Source: Haplomitrium mnioides (Eukaryota; Marchantiophyta; Haplomitriopsida; Calobryales). From it: a DNA stretch of 25,383 nt. Each line of letters begins with the position of its first letter. Position 1 is the first letter of the stretch. The translations under genes and the position numbers were made by a program. The notes beneath the pieces are model-generated. The model was not told the DNA's origin, searched no databases, and saw only the letters and a program-made list of their open reading frames with translations. The stretch covers positions 1-25,383 of the forward strand of contig JBNGIS010003145.1 of NCBI GenBank assembly GCA_049999725.1, in the 5' to 3' direction. Shown here piece after piece: positions 15,801-25,383 of the stretch.

Positions 15801-17662
15801 AGCTGTGCGGACAATACATGATTGATGGATACTTGAGCTGCAAAGTCAAGTAATTTGACTTAATGAAACAAAGTCAAGCAGGAGTCTCAATACTTAATTT
15901 CAAAGTTGAAATCAATGTGCATGCTAAAAGAATACATGCAATTTTTTCCCTATTTACAACTTAATTTTTTATTCACGTTTATAAAGCTTAACTCCATTTT
16001 TTTTCTTTGAATTTTATTTGGTTATTGTTTTTTTTTGTTAGTTGGTGAGAAGTAAATAGAGGTGTTGCATGAGTGAAGAGTTTAAGAATTCGCAACTTAC
16101 TAATTATAATAGGTAAGTTATGATAAATGGTATATCAACAAGTTTGTTGTGAAGTAGTTGATGATGTAAGAAGTACTAACTTTAGTAAATTGTAATTGTA
16201 AAAGAACTCCAAACGAGTAATAACTCAAGTAGAGTTAATCAACCAAATGTCAATAGAGACAAACCAAGTGCTAGCCAATATGACAAGCAACTAACCAAAT
16301 GCCAAGAAGTCAAACAACCAATAAGCAAAATCAACCAAATGCCAAAAAATACAATGCTCTAAAGTGAGCACAAGCGAATGTTCTAACCAAGTGAAAAGTA
16401 ACTCCGGAATGAGGAGTTGTACAATGAAGTCTTTTTATTTATACTTGACAAGAAGATGTACTCTTCTTCTCATTATGTCATCTTACTTCTTTTACTTACA
16501 AGTCACTTCCAAATTCAACCTTAAAAAGTGCTCTCATCTTACTTCTCAAAAGTAACTTCAAAGGCAAGTAATCTTTATACCACTTCACTAATAGGATTTC
16601 AACTCTAAAAGTGATCTTATACCAATTCATTAAAAGTGATACTCTTTTTAATAATTACTACCATCTTCTTCATTCCTCTCTATTTTCTTATAAACAATAA
16701 AAAATCATATTTAAACTGCTACATAATACCAACCTTTTATTTGATAACGTCTTTTTTATTGCCAACACTTTCAAACAATCAAATAGCCTTTTGAGCATGT
16801 TCAAGATTAGAATAAAGCTCTCAAGTAGCATCATTGAACGGATATTCCTTCTACAAAACCTTACATTGAACGTTTGAATGTCACATCTATTTGATAACTT
16901 GTATTGCTAAAATGTGATCCACTTCATATACTTCATGATCAACAAGAACTATAAACGGAGGAGGTAGTTGAACACGATTTAGAAAAGAATATCGACTATG
17001 AATAATGCTTACGTTTAGATATGTAGAACACAAGATAAATCTTTATAGAGAGAGGAAGATCAAGTTTGTAAGCAACAAAAGAAACAACTATGGAAAAAGG
17101 GAAATGATCAATCCAAACTGGATATCAAATTCTCAAATGCAATTCTTAAGAAACTCAAATATTGACCTTTACGATATCTGAACCAACACATATTTGCTTA
17201 CAAAGAATCTACATTTCTCCAAGAATTGCAATACCTTAGCTCTCTTCTGGTTCATACAACATCGAAAGATAACCTTTTGATGGTAATGTAAAGTGTTTTA
17301 TACTTATGCACAAAAAGATGAAATTCTCAAAATACCTAAAAATATAAATCTAAACTTAGAATAGTGTAACAATTGTTGTGCGTATACACATTGCTTACAC
17401 AACTACAATGTTCTTGCACATTCTATAACAGCACAAAGACACAATAGAGAATAGCAAACAACTCAGTCCCATTTGTATACAATGCATAAGATTTCACAAT
17501 CGTCTCCTTAGTTGGTGGTCAAGTCCTCTAACATTAGCTAGTCATTTGTCTTCTAAAAAGTTTTTTATACACTTACTAATGCAAATATTATGAGGTTAGA
17601 TACAATAGAGCCCTATCATTCACTCTTTTTTAATTTATACCAACCTTAAATTTCAATGAAAA
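15801..17662. other. AT-rich stretch with no recognised gene
   Basis: This lies 3' of the gypsy polyprotein, so its long terminal repeat would be expected here. I compared it by eye with 21850-24500 and found no long direct repeat. It includes a degenerate short repeat (16239-16352) and many TTACTT and AAGTAA words around 16380-16650. Short open frames such as 16364-16555 have no recognisable domain. Confidence 0.55.
16239..16352. repeat. Degenerate 22-24 bp repeat (CAACCAAATGCCAA-like)
   Basis: Five imperfect units start near 16239, 16262, 16288, 16311 and 16331. The core is ACCAA(A/G)TG(C/T)(C/T)A. Simple decayed tandem sequence. Confidence 0.6.
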
Positions 17663-18116
17663 CTAGTTGTCACATAAACATTGAGAGAAAAACCATAATC
17701 CACCAAGAATAGTAGCCAATATAGGCATCAAACACGACATACGTCATCTTCAAAAACATTTGTTACAAATCAACATTGTGGCTGCTCTCTTATGAGAACC
17801 ACATAGCATGTATTTCGTACCACACTTGAGTTCATAATAGCATCAATGCTCAAAAAATGACAAGGTATATAATTGTGCACATGATCCTTCAAGATCATAC
17901 CATCACGTCTCTCCAACTGCAAAACTTCAAAGGGCAGTACCTCACATACGCGTAGAATCTAGCACTCAATAGTGACATCAAATGTTGTAGATGTTGTATG
18001 CTACAAATACACATAATCACCAGGATGAAACCTCCAAATCCTAGTGTCATATCCACCTCCATAGATAGTAGCATATCATAAAGTATCACGATGTTGGGCA
18101 ATAGCGAGGTTGTCAA
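17663..18116 (-). pseudogene. Gypsy post-integrase region with C-terminal PHD zinc finger relic
   Basis: The frame after integrase reads NLAIAQHRDTLRYATIYGGG (partly frameshifted), RFHPGDYVYL, ILRVCEVLPF and DHVHNYIPCH. After a frameshift, 17812-17663 reads YMLCGSHKRAATMLICNKC, two stops around Arg, RMSCLMP, LWFFSQC. Spacing matches a C4HC3 PHD finger. In that reading the first Cys is Tyr (TAC for TGC), the Trp-His pair of the GWHMSC motif is stop and Arg, and the penultimate Cys is Phe. All are single-base changes. PHD fingers typically read histone H3 tails, so in an element this could aid targeting to chromatin. The domain is degenerate here and the function is inferred. Confidence 0.65.
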
Positions 18117-18349
18117 GCATCATGTGCATAACTCTCTCAAACACCTGTACTTTCTCTGAATATACCTACACCCAAATATCTTGATCATCTAGATTTACAA
18201 CCATAGCAACATTACGTCAAATAGAAGAGGGTATCTCAAGTTCCTTCTTATAAATTAGAAAATATGGTGAAAAAAATGCCGAAGATGTCTACTTACTGAA
18301 TCGATAACCTATAGCTAGCCAATATAATTAGAGGTCTTAATACTGACGA

Positions 18350-18960
18350 TGACCAGCCTGCAAGCCATAATTGCGCAATGCTCTTTTCATCATTTCAACC
18401 ACTCTCTTAGCAAATCCATCTACCTCATTGTGATCTTTAAAAGTAGTATGATGATCAATAAAAGCTTATTCACAAAAAATTTCAAACTCATCTCAAAATT
18501 TAGCACCTTGATCTATCAACACTTCAAAAAATGCTCTAAAATGACTGAGTACTCAATCCAAGACAGTGACACACACTTCTTTGCTTGTTTTTGTATAGTA
18601 ATGCTACCAACTCAACCCACTTGGACAAATGCTCCACCATCACCAACACATACCTATTGTGTTGATAAATCCAAAGCAATTGACCAACAAAATCTAAACT
18701 CCAAAAATATCTCAAACCCATAACTGGTTGTGACTACAAATAAAAAGTGAGAGCACTAAATGACGTTCAAACTATATCATACACCACACACTTGGCAACC
18801 TACTGCTACACATCAATGTTCATACCTCGCCACTAGTATTGTATCTACAACAAACTATAGGTGTATTTCACACCAAAATGTCCCAACTCCTTATGGGCAT
18901 AATGTACCAGTGCAATACGCTACATCGGCTTTGGTACTATGTATACCCTTCCATCAATCC
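18350..18960 (-). pseudogene. Gypsy integrase relic (H2C2 and DDE core)
   Basis: HKELGHFGVKYTYSLL, a stop, and VAKCVV (near 18890-18790) mark the HHCC zinc-binding region. WSLDFVGQLLW and NRYVLVMVEHLSKWVELVAL (18700-18600) carry the first catalytic Asp. LIDQGAKF near 18505 matches the second Asp. Near 18385 FAKRVVEMMKRALRNYG appears where the family has a catalytic Glu (LAERVV), so Glu has become Lys. Stops interrupt all parts. Confidence 0.82.
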
Positions 18961-19053
18961 ATACTCATAAAATTTGAGCTCCCCACTTGAATCTTTTTGC
19001 TCACTGTTGGACTCTGTCTTGCTTCTTGCTATCAAGCTATTCACTCAGAGAAC

Positions 19054-20037
19054 CTATGCGTAGATACTCCAGCACATATTATCATTGTGAATATTTTGAC
19101 ATAGACTAGAATCCTCAACTTTGTCTCTACTTAAGAACTCAACATCAACTCCAACAGCAAAGGTAACCATCAATCCACTCCAAACCGACATCCAAGAAAG
19201 AAAGGAAAATGCATGCCAACCTGGCACCATCTTCTTATCAAACTCATTGTGCCAACATACACCAATCTCATCATGTTGGCTTGTGGATGGGTTGTGGTTC
19301 AATCCATCTGCATCCAAGTTGGTCGTGTTAGATCTACAAACCACTTGGAAGTCATACTTTATAACAAAAACACCCATTTGCCAAGCATGCCCATGATTTT
19401 ATCAAATTCCATCAACTATTTGAAGGACTCTTTATCTATTACTAAAGTAACAAATTAATAAACAAATAACAACAAAAACGTGATACATCTTACACTGTAG
19501 ACTAACACTCTCTTTTATATGAACTATACCTAGCATCAACTGAGTTATTCAATCTACTTGCAAATGCTACAACAAAATCTTCTCTTTTATCATCTTTTTG
19601 GGTCAACACCGCTCTCATCCCTACTCTACTCTAATTAGTGTAGAGCTGAAATGGTCGCCCTACAAAAGGTCTCTTCAAAATAGATGCTAAAGTCAATCTA
19701 CCTTTCAACTCATGGAAGCCCCTCCTTCGGTCTTCACCTCAAATCCATTCTTGATCCAACTTGGTAAGCATGGTCAAGAGATTTGCAATCTGGTTAAAAC
19801 CTTTCATATATCTCTTGCAATAGCGAGCCAATCTCAAAAATTAACAAACTATACTCGCATCAATAAGTTGTGGAGCTCCTTCGGTCTTCACCTCAAATCC
19901 ATTCTTGATCCAACTTGGTGAGCATGGTCAAGAGATTTGCAATCTGGCTAAAACCTTTTATATATCTCTTGCAATAGTGAGCCAATCTCAAAAATTAACA
20001 AACTATACTCACATCAATAAGTTGTGGAGCTTCAGCA
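19054..20037 (-). pseudogene. Gypsy RNase H and connection region relic
   Basis: RLGVQQTKMSAIAEAPQL leads into a duplicated stretch (see 19722-20030). Then LASILKRPFVGRPFQLYTN, a stop, SRVGMRAVLTQKDDK and VAFASRLNNSVDARYSSYKREC are readable near 19680-19510. The catalytic Asp of the LHTD motif is Asn, followed by a stop in place of Trp. Farther on, YDFQVVCRSNTTNLDADGLN (about 19355) matches the end of the gypsy RNase H domain. Confidence 0.8.
19722..20030. repeat. 154-bp tandem duplication inside gypsy RNase H leader
   Basis: Unit 1 is 19722-19875 and unit 2 is 19876-20030. They differ at about five positions, all transitions. The unit encodes the LGL.SYYRRY-GFSQIANPLT part of the polyprotein. 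Since 154 is not a multiple of three, the duplication also shifts the frame, and it arose in or after the loss of function. Confidence 0.88.
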
Positions 20038-21000
20038 ATTGCACTCATCTTGGTTTGCTGCACACCCAACCTTCTTAGATAGATAGTATGCCCTAGATGT
20101 TCAATGTAGTCATGAAAGAATTTTCACTTGTCTAGATACAGCTTCAACTTGTGGTACTTGAGCATGTCGAATACCATCTGCATTTGCCTCTGGTGTTCTT
20201 CCCCATTTGTGGAATATACCAGAATATCATCAATATAGCATTTGACAAAGTCCAAACCTGCAATAACTTTGTCTATCACTCTCTCGAATTCAACTAGCGA
20301 GTTCTTTAGCCCAAATGGTAAGAACAACCACTAATGCAATCAATCCTTGCCATGTACATCAATAGCTCAAAATGTTGTTTTGGGTATGTCCTCTTGCTTC
20401 AATGATAGTTGATGAACCATGTCCTCAAATCCAATGAGCTAAAATACAATCTTATCCAATAACCAATAAGATATTAGAATACTCAATTGCATAAAACATC
20501 TCCTCTTGTGTAGCCATAACATACCTATCAGATTTGGTTTGTCAATTGATAATACAATAATCATCACACATCATCTTGTAATTGTAGTTCACCACACATC
20601 CTCTTGTTAGTGTAGCTCTCATGCATATCCTTCTTGATTGGTATAATTGTGGTAGATACATATTCCCCATATGACACCTCCACCAATTCAGCCTCCAACA
20701 AATCTTATATCATGGGTTTTATCAAACCTCTCTCCATCATACTATAATAATATGGACATGAAAAAATATGTACATCACTAGCCAACTCAATTCAAATGTT
20801 TGGTCTTCTCAAGGTCCCCAGATCCTTCATGCTAAAAGCAAAACAATTTGAATAACCATGCAATAGTTGATGTACCTCCATAATCTGATCAACTGCAGTC
20901 TAACTTGTTGCTCCCATTTTTCTACAAATGTGGGTGATCTTCTTGCCTAAAATCTTGCTTTGCTTAAATCTCACTAGCTAAAATATGATGTGGTGAAGTC
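20038..21000 (-). pseudogene. Gypsy reverse transcriptase relic
   Basis: It starts with HGYSNCFAFSMKDLG near 20890, MERGLIKPMI and STTIIPIKKDMHESYTNKRMC. It passes through SSLDLRTWF and the frame with IPKT, then LPFGLKNSLVEFERVIDKV. The catalytic box CYIDDILVYS (YIDD at 20237-20226) follows, then KLKLYLDK, a stop, FFHDYIEHLGHTI. The YIDD is intact, but multiple stops upstream mean no enzyme can be made. Confidence 0.88.
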
Positions 21001-21479
21001 AAACCTGAATCACAATTTGCTGAAATGTCACTTACTTGGGTTGAAATTTCAGATTTTTTGGACCAGACCTAACATAGCCTCTCTATTGTGTGATGCATTG
21101 CCTCTATTGACTATCCCAAAAGGCTACTTACTGGCTGTCAACAATTCTTTCATCTAATATTCTTGCATTCTCTACTATTCATCTACTTCAAGGCTCACAA
21201 TCCAACTAAAAAACTCAAATCCATGGTTTTCCCAACATTGGCGTCACAATCTAAAAATGTCAGTCCTCACTCTCTGATAGTTCTATCTCAACAACTCAAA
21301 AACTCTATCACATGGTAAAACACTGAAATGCCTCTACTCTCTTCTGCATTGACTGGAACTGGTGTGCTAAAGACACCTCTTGCCTCTAAAGTACCAATAT
21401 TGTAGCTAGTTGTACTAGAAGATGCAAAATGGGTCATAGAGTAATGGGCACTCTCACTTCTACCATATGTGATATAGAC

Positions 21480-21840
21480 TCAATTAGGCGACTAATATTC
21501 TCTCCAAACGTCAAATGTGCTCACCAGAATTCATGATAGTCATCTATTAGCAGCTATTCCAAATGTTGAAACAAACCCTTCCATACCATAAAATTTGTAA
21601 AAAGAGTGGTATGCCGCAATGTTTGCAAATCACACCATGTGTCATACTCATTGATGAAATTATCTAGATTGATAGTGCCCACTACACCAAAGAATCCTCT
21701 CATGGCTTTTGTGACTTATGCATCTCATCCATATCCCATCACAAAGAGGAATTTACTTAAGTGTTTGGAAGAGTTTCCTTTTCTTCATTTGACATATGGT
21801 CACTTACCAGCTGATTGGTCATTCTTATGGTAGGTTGAAA
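21480..21840 (-). pseudogene. Gypsy gag relic
   Basis: The minus-strand reading GFFGVVGTINLDNFINEYDTWC, LFTNFMVWKGLFQHLE, a stop, then LLIDDYHEF matches the plant Retrotrans_gag pattern (F.G......F...F). The start and the C-terminal zinc knuckle were not found. Between here and RT no protease motif was recognised. Confidence 0.65.
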
Positions 21841-21849
21841 TTGTAGGCC

Positions 21850-24502
21850 ACTTTGAGTGAACTCATACTGCAACCTCCTACTCATTGGATTTGTTTTTGA
21901 TCTTTAATCATCTGAAACTCCAACAATGTGTTAGTCTCCCCTCAACAAACAAACTTAAAGGTTGCGTTATTGCCACTAAGCCACTACCTTACAATTCAGC
22001 TCATGCGTGCAATTCAGCACAATCATACTCTTCATTCTTCTCTAAATAGAACACACTCTCCTTTCAAATCTTAGTTGACTAGTCTTCTATTCAACCTAGG
22101 AAAAGAATTGCAATCAAATTGAAACATGTACTTTTGCTCTTCTCCTCAGCATAGTTGACCAATTTTTGGTTTTCTACCTTGTGCTAAACTTAGGTCTTGC
22201 TCTGCAATTCTGGTGTATTTCAGCAGGAACAAAGATATTTTTTTAGATCTAAAATTCACTTTTGTTCTCCAACCAGTGAATTTCCACATCTAATTTATGG
22301 TTTTCTACAAACCAATTTTCAGATTTCCGTGTTGCAATTCAGCAAAAATCTTGACCTCAAGATAGCAGGCGCCCTTGGAGCGTGTTGGTGTGCCTTCCCA
22401 ACACCTTTGCACAACTCAGCAAAGGGGTTTGGTTCAACTTGCTTCAATTTCTTTGTCGGACCGGATATCTTATGTCCCTCATCTTCACAATATAGTCGAT
22501 ATCATTTTGACATGTACAGGTCTTATTCAAAGGTGCACTCTACAATTTGCTACTCCAATAGATAATAGATTACCTCCTTTTTTACTTGTCATGTTCAGAT
22601 CTATAATTTCTCTTTCAAACAAACCAAGTAGTCTTACAAATTTGTTTTACATCTTCAATATAATTAAAATAAGTCATCTTTCAACTTTGTTATCTTTCAA
22701 TTAGAATATAGCAGCTTCCTCTATATTGTTGAGCACATGGGTTTGGCTTTTTCAAAATTGAGCTTTACTTGTGCTTTTAGACAAGTACAACCTCCATGTC
22801 TCATCTATTTGTTGGATTTTTGTGGAGTGAATTCGCAAACAAGTTATACGCGCACTATTTTTTAGACTTTTGATAGCCAAGCTCTTCATTTTGCAGCAAA
22901 TCTGCTCCTACAAAGTTGATTCCCTTACTACTGCAGAATCTTTCTGCCAAATTTTCTCTAGAAAAGTAAATTTCTTTCAACTATAGTGGGTCTGTTTAGG
23001 ACACTTTAGAAAACATCTTGATTTCGTGCAGTACTCTGCTTCAAGCATCATCCCTTGAATCATTTGTTGCAGCTTTACCTAAACAGAAACACCAAACAAC
23101 CACCTTGTATAAAAGGCCTTGTTTCTACTTAAAGCCTTACTCTCACAACCAACTACCTTGCTTCTAAATCTTCTTAACACTCTTACAATATATTGCAATT
23201 GTATCTTTGCTCTAAGCACAAAACACTTCTTTATTACATTTGGTTCTATTCACAAACAATCTAAGAAAATCGCAAAAACAAAACCTTGCACAATACATAT
23301 CCAACCTTGCACACGATTGATCCTTCAATCTACCATTTGAATTTGTTTGTTGTTTTTCTCCTTGCTTCAATCGTAAAGGTTCAAGTGGCCACCAATGTTT
23401 TACTGCATCCACAACTCTTGAGTTGCCCACAAAAGTGCTCAATAACAAGCTTTGACTTGCAACCCATTAGTCCACTACAACATTGATTGAATATGCACAA
23501 ATCACTTCAATAGCATATGCATCAGAAAACACTGCTCTACCAAAAAGTTTGGTGGCAGCCCTCCATCTTTGCTCAATTAAATAGCCTCAATATTTGAAGA
23601 CTATGTTTTAATATGATCCTTGAACAGCCGCTACTTTGAACCAGAAACAGGCTACTCAAAACAAGAACCCCTTTTTTTGGGAAAATTTGTGATTTTTGAA
23701 TTCAAAAAACATATAAAAAAGCCAGGTGATTTTTTAAAAACAAAAAGTACATGATTTTTTTGGATTTGTTTTTGGCCGTTTCAACAAGCATTATCGAGTG
23801 AGAGTCAATTTTGTTATGCAAAATCAATCAATATTATGAAAATATTGGAAAACTCGAATTTGATGAAAAGCATAAAGATTATGGTAAGTTTTCACCAAAA
23901 AATTGCATTTATCATTGGTTACAGTTCTATGCCCAAAAGTTGAAATACACGTCACAAGAAGCCATTTTGAAATATGTTTAGTTACATAAACTCTAAACGC
24001 ACGTAGACATGATGCTCTTTCAAACTTTTTTGTTGGAAATAAATTACAAAATATAACGAAAAAAACCTGAGATGACTAGAAGTCAAGGGAATGAGTTTGC
24101 AATGGTAAACACAAAAACGAAGAAAATGAAACATGGCATGGATTTAGGAGCTTTATTTTAAACTTCAAGAAAGAAGTAAGCTTTCACTTGTAGTTGGAAA
24201 TCCATGCAATCAAAAGTTAACGTGAGCTTTCAAAAAGGTCTCAACATTTAAAAATATTTCATAATTCAATGAACCATATACACAAACGTATTATAGTTCA
24301 TAATCAAAAAGGTAGTAGCTAAGTAGATTGAATTAAGATTATAAACAACAAAACTTCTCCAAGTTCTAGACTTGATTCAACTAACAAAGGTCTCAAGATC
24401 TACAAAAGAGTCTATAACTTGTGTACAAACAAATTTGTAATCAATAGTCTTTGTATGAAGAAGCTTAAGAGTTGTACATGAGAAGTAGAACTTGTGGAAG
24501 GC
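21850..24502. other. AT-rich stretch with no recognised gene
   Basis: It lies 5' of the gypsy gag and could hold its leader and 5' LTR, but I could not delimit them. Recurring AATTCAGCA words (22000-22420), a 7-bp-stem hairpin at 22382-22404 and a TATAAAAGG word at 23108-23116 (plus strand) are the only landmarks. Open frames such as 22197-22565 and 23119-23340 show no domain. From 23600 on it is very AT-rich. Confidence 0.5.
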
Positions 24503-24844
24503 TTAGACTTCCACCTCAAAGTCTATGTATGCTATCGGGGAGAGTGGCTCATCTCCAAAATTAAAATCGTCCACAGATTGTATGTTTTTTGTGTTTTGAA
24601 CAAACACACTTTGATTATGAATATCAAAGTCTTCCTCAGATGTGGACGAAGAAAGGTTTACAACCGTATGGAATTTCTGTGTTGACCCTTTTTTTTCTGA
24701 TATTTTGGAATACTCAGAAGAAAGATTGAACTTTGACCGATTGAAGGGCAACAAAGATCTTGTACTAGATGAAGATTGTTTCTTTAATTCTTTGCAAGCA
24801 CCGAGTTCCCTCTTTGATCCTTTGCGTGCAAGTTGTTCAGTCAT
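24503..24844 (-). CDS. Hypothetical 113-residue protein, Ser/Lys-rich then acidic
   Basis: ATG 24844 to stop near 24503. The N-terminal part (MTEQLARKGSKRELGACKELKK) is made of a 30-bp DNA repeat that continues in frame upstream of the ATG to about 24935, with one stop. The middle is Ser- and Lys-rich (QSSSSTRSLL, NLSSEYSKISEKKG) and the C-terminal part is acidic (SSSTSEEDFDI, FNFGDEPLSPIAYIDFEVEV). I recognise no family, and no splice sites or promoter support it. It could be an exon fragment, a piece of an element's gag-like protein, or chance. Confidence 0.25.
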   Translation of the reverse strand: MTEQLARKGSKRELGACKELKKQSSSSTRSLLPFNRSKFNLSSEYSKISEKKGSTQKFHTVVNLSSSTSEEDFDIHNQSVFVQNTKNIQSVDDFNFGDEPLSPIAYIDFEVEV

Positions 24845-24935
24845 TAATCCTATATGCGCATTGGATTCACTCTTTTACCCTATGCATGTACATACTTGAG
24901 TCTTTGATCCTATGCGCGCATGGAGTTCACCTTCT
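24787..24935. repeat. 30-bp degenerate tandem repeat, about five units
   Basis: Units recur with CCT (or TCT) anchors at 24789, 24819, 24848, 24878 and 24909. The core is TTTGATCCTATGCGCGCA followed by an AGTTCA-like stretch. The period is 30-31 bp, so all three frames see an approximately ten-residue repeat. GCGCA is notable in otherwise AT-rich DNA. Confidence 0.75.
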
Positions 24936-24949
24936 TGATCTTTTTACGC

Positions 24950-25383
24950 GGAGCTATTTGATTCAACAAAAGTCATCTTTTTCCTTAATATACTCGCCAC
25001 CACACTTGACGCTTTTGGTACTCTATTGCTTACCTCCAAATAATTGTCATTTGAACAAATGTCAACTTGCTTATCAAAAGTAACACTTTTTGTGAAGATG
25101 AATCTTGGAACTCTAACCTCTTCTTGCCTTTAAAAACTCCAACTATTGAAAAGACTGTCTAAAAATCAAGTACTTCAAGGAATTATTTTAACAAATGTTA
25201 TGAACCTCTTACAACATACATAGAAGATGTGTTTTTGTCATTTTTTTTTTGCAAAATGACAAAATTAAGAACTTTTTGTGAAGAAAATGAAAAAAAGAAA
25301 TTGGAAAGATGAAAACAAGAAATGCTTTATATACTAACTTCTTCTTTTTTGGCACCAGGTGAACCTACGTGTCAAGAGCTCCG
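24950..25383. other. AT-rich end of window, nothing recognised
   Basis: No gene, element end or repeat beyond short A and T tracts was recognised. The open frame at 24769-25083 on the plus strand is largely translation of the 30-bp repeat. Confidence 0.5.

Larger units (their letters stand above)
17663..21840 (-). mobile_element. Decayed Ty3/gypsy retrotransposon, gag to integrase plus PHD finger
   Basis: Minus-strand translations give, in order: gag (21840-21480), pre-RT and RT (about 21000-20040), RNase H (20013-19480), tether region (19377-19054), H2C2 zinc-binding region and integrase core (18960-18350), post-integrase region and a PHD-type finger (18116-17663). RT before integrase is diagnostic of Ty3/gypsy. 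Every domain has stops and frameshifts. Many look like CAG or TGG codons turned into stops by C-to-T or G-to-A changes. LTRs, primer site and target duplications were not found, so the outer limits are only those of recognisable coding sequence. Confidence 0.88.

Noticed and set aside
16239-16352. CRISPR-like array
   Set aside because: The units are degenerate, contiguous and without unique spacers, and the context is a plant genome.
18349-18723. 124-codon plus-strand open frame
   Set aside because: It is antisense to the gypsy integrase relic, which has clear domain motifs.
22197-22704. Two overlapping plus-strand frames of 122 and 109 codons
   Set aside because: Low-complexity AT-rich translation without any recognisable motif or splice support.
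23108-23116. Plus-strand TATA box promoter
   Set aside because: TATAAAAGG is a perfect word, but no gene, transcript end or LTR structure downstream supports it.

Overview
The window looks like nuclear DNA of a land plant and is almost entirely transposable-element debris. Three things point to a plant: Ty1/copia and Ty3/gypsy polyprotein remnants of plant type, a LINE ORF1 with a DUF4283-like region and a CCHC knuckle, and short GT-AG introns. The lineage cannot be fixed from sequence alone. There is no bacterial gene, CRISPR array, rRNA or recognisable tRNA. No intact protein-coding gene is seen. Three runs of exactly 100 N (1227-1326, 2217-2316, 2606-2705) are scaffold gaps.

Layout. 1-2605: 3' part of a Ty1/copia element (copy 1), broken by two gaps and about 99.8% identical to 4787-7314. 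2706-3056 and 8242-9635 (minus strand): ORF1 of a LINE, split by a structurally complete copia element (copy 2, 3057-8241). That element has two LTRs (961 and 938 bp), a primer site matching the anticodon arm of initiator Met-tRNA, and a perfect 5-bp target duplication CACCT. Removing the element and one CACCT rejoins the LINE ORF1 frame, which runs to a natural stop. The element itself is dead: frameshifted gag, no visible protease, and integrase, RT and RNase H full of stops. 9636-10790: repeat-rich, CpG-rich stretch upstream of the LINE ORF1, possibly its leader. 10950-12077 (minus): a second LINE fragment (RT), itself hit by a short polyadenylated retrocopy (11488-11809, 19-bp duplication). 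12080-12207: a possible plus-strand retroposon 3' end with a pentanucleotide tail. 12212-13229 (minus): a decayed copia LTR joined directly to an RT fragment.

14822-15199 (minus) is the only host-gene-like signal. Two short in-phase exons with good splice sites encode the start of a BRCT domain resembling TopBP1/Dpb11/MEI1-type proteins; the rest of the gene is not found. 17663-21840 (minus) is a decayed Ty3/gypsy element read from gag through RT, RNase H and integrase to a C-terminal PHD-type zinc finger, which is unusual. LTRs for it were not found. The remainder (13230-14340, 15200-17660, 21850-25383) is AT-rich and mostly featureless, apart from degenerate repeats and one small repeat-containing ORF at 24503-24844.

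The history reads as layers: old gypsy and copia fragments, then LINE insertions, then a retrocopy into one LINE and a copia element into the other. Decay is dominated by transitions, as expected of methylated, silenced plant transposons. All identifications come from reading translations and motifs by eye; no database search was run.
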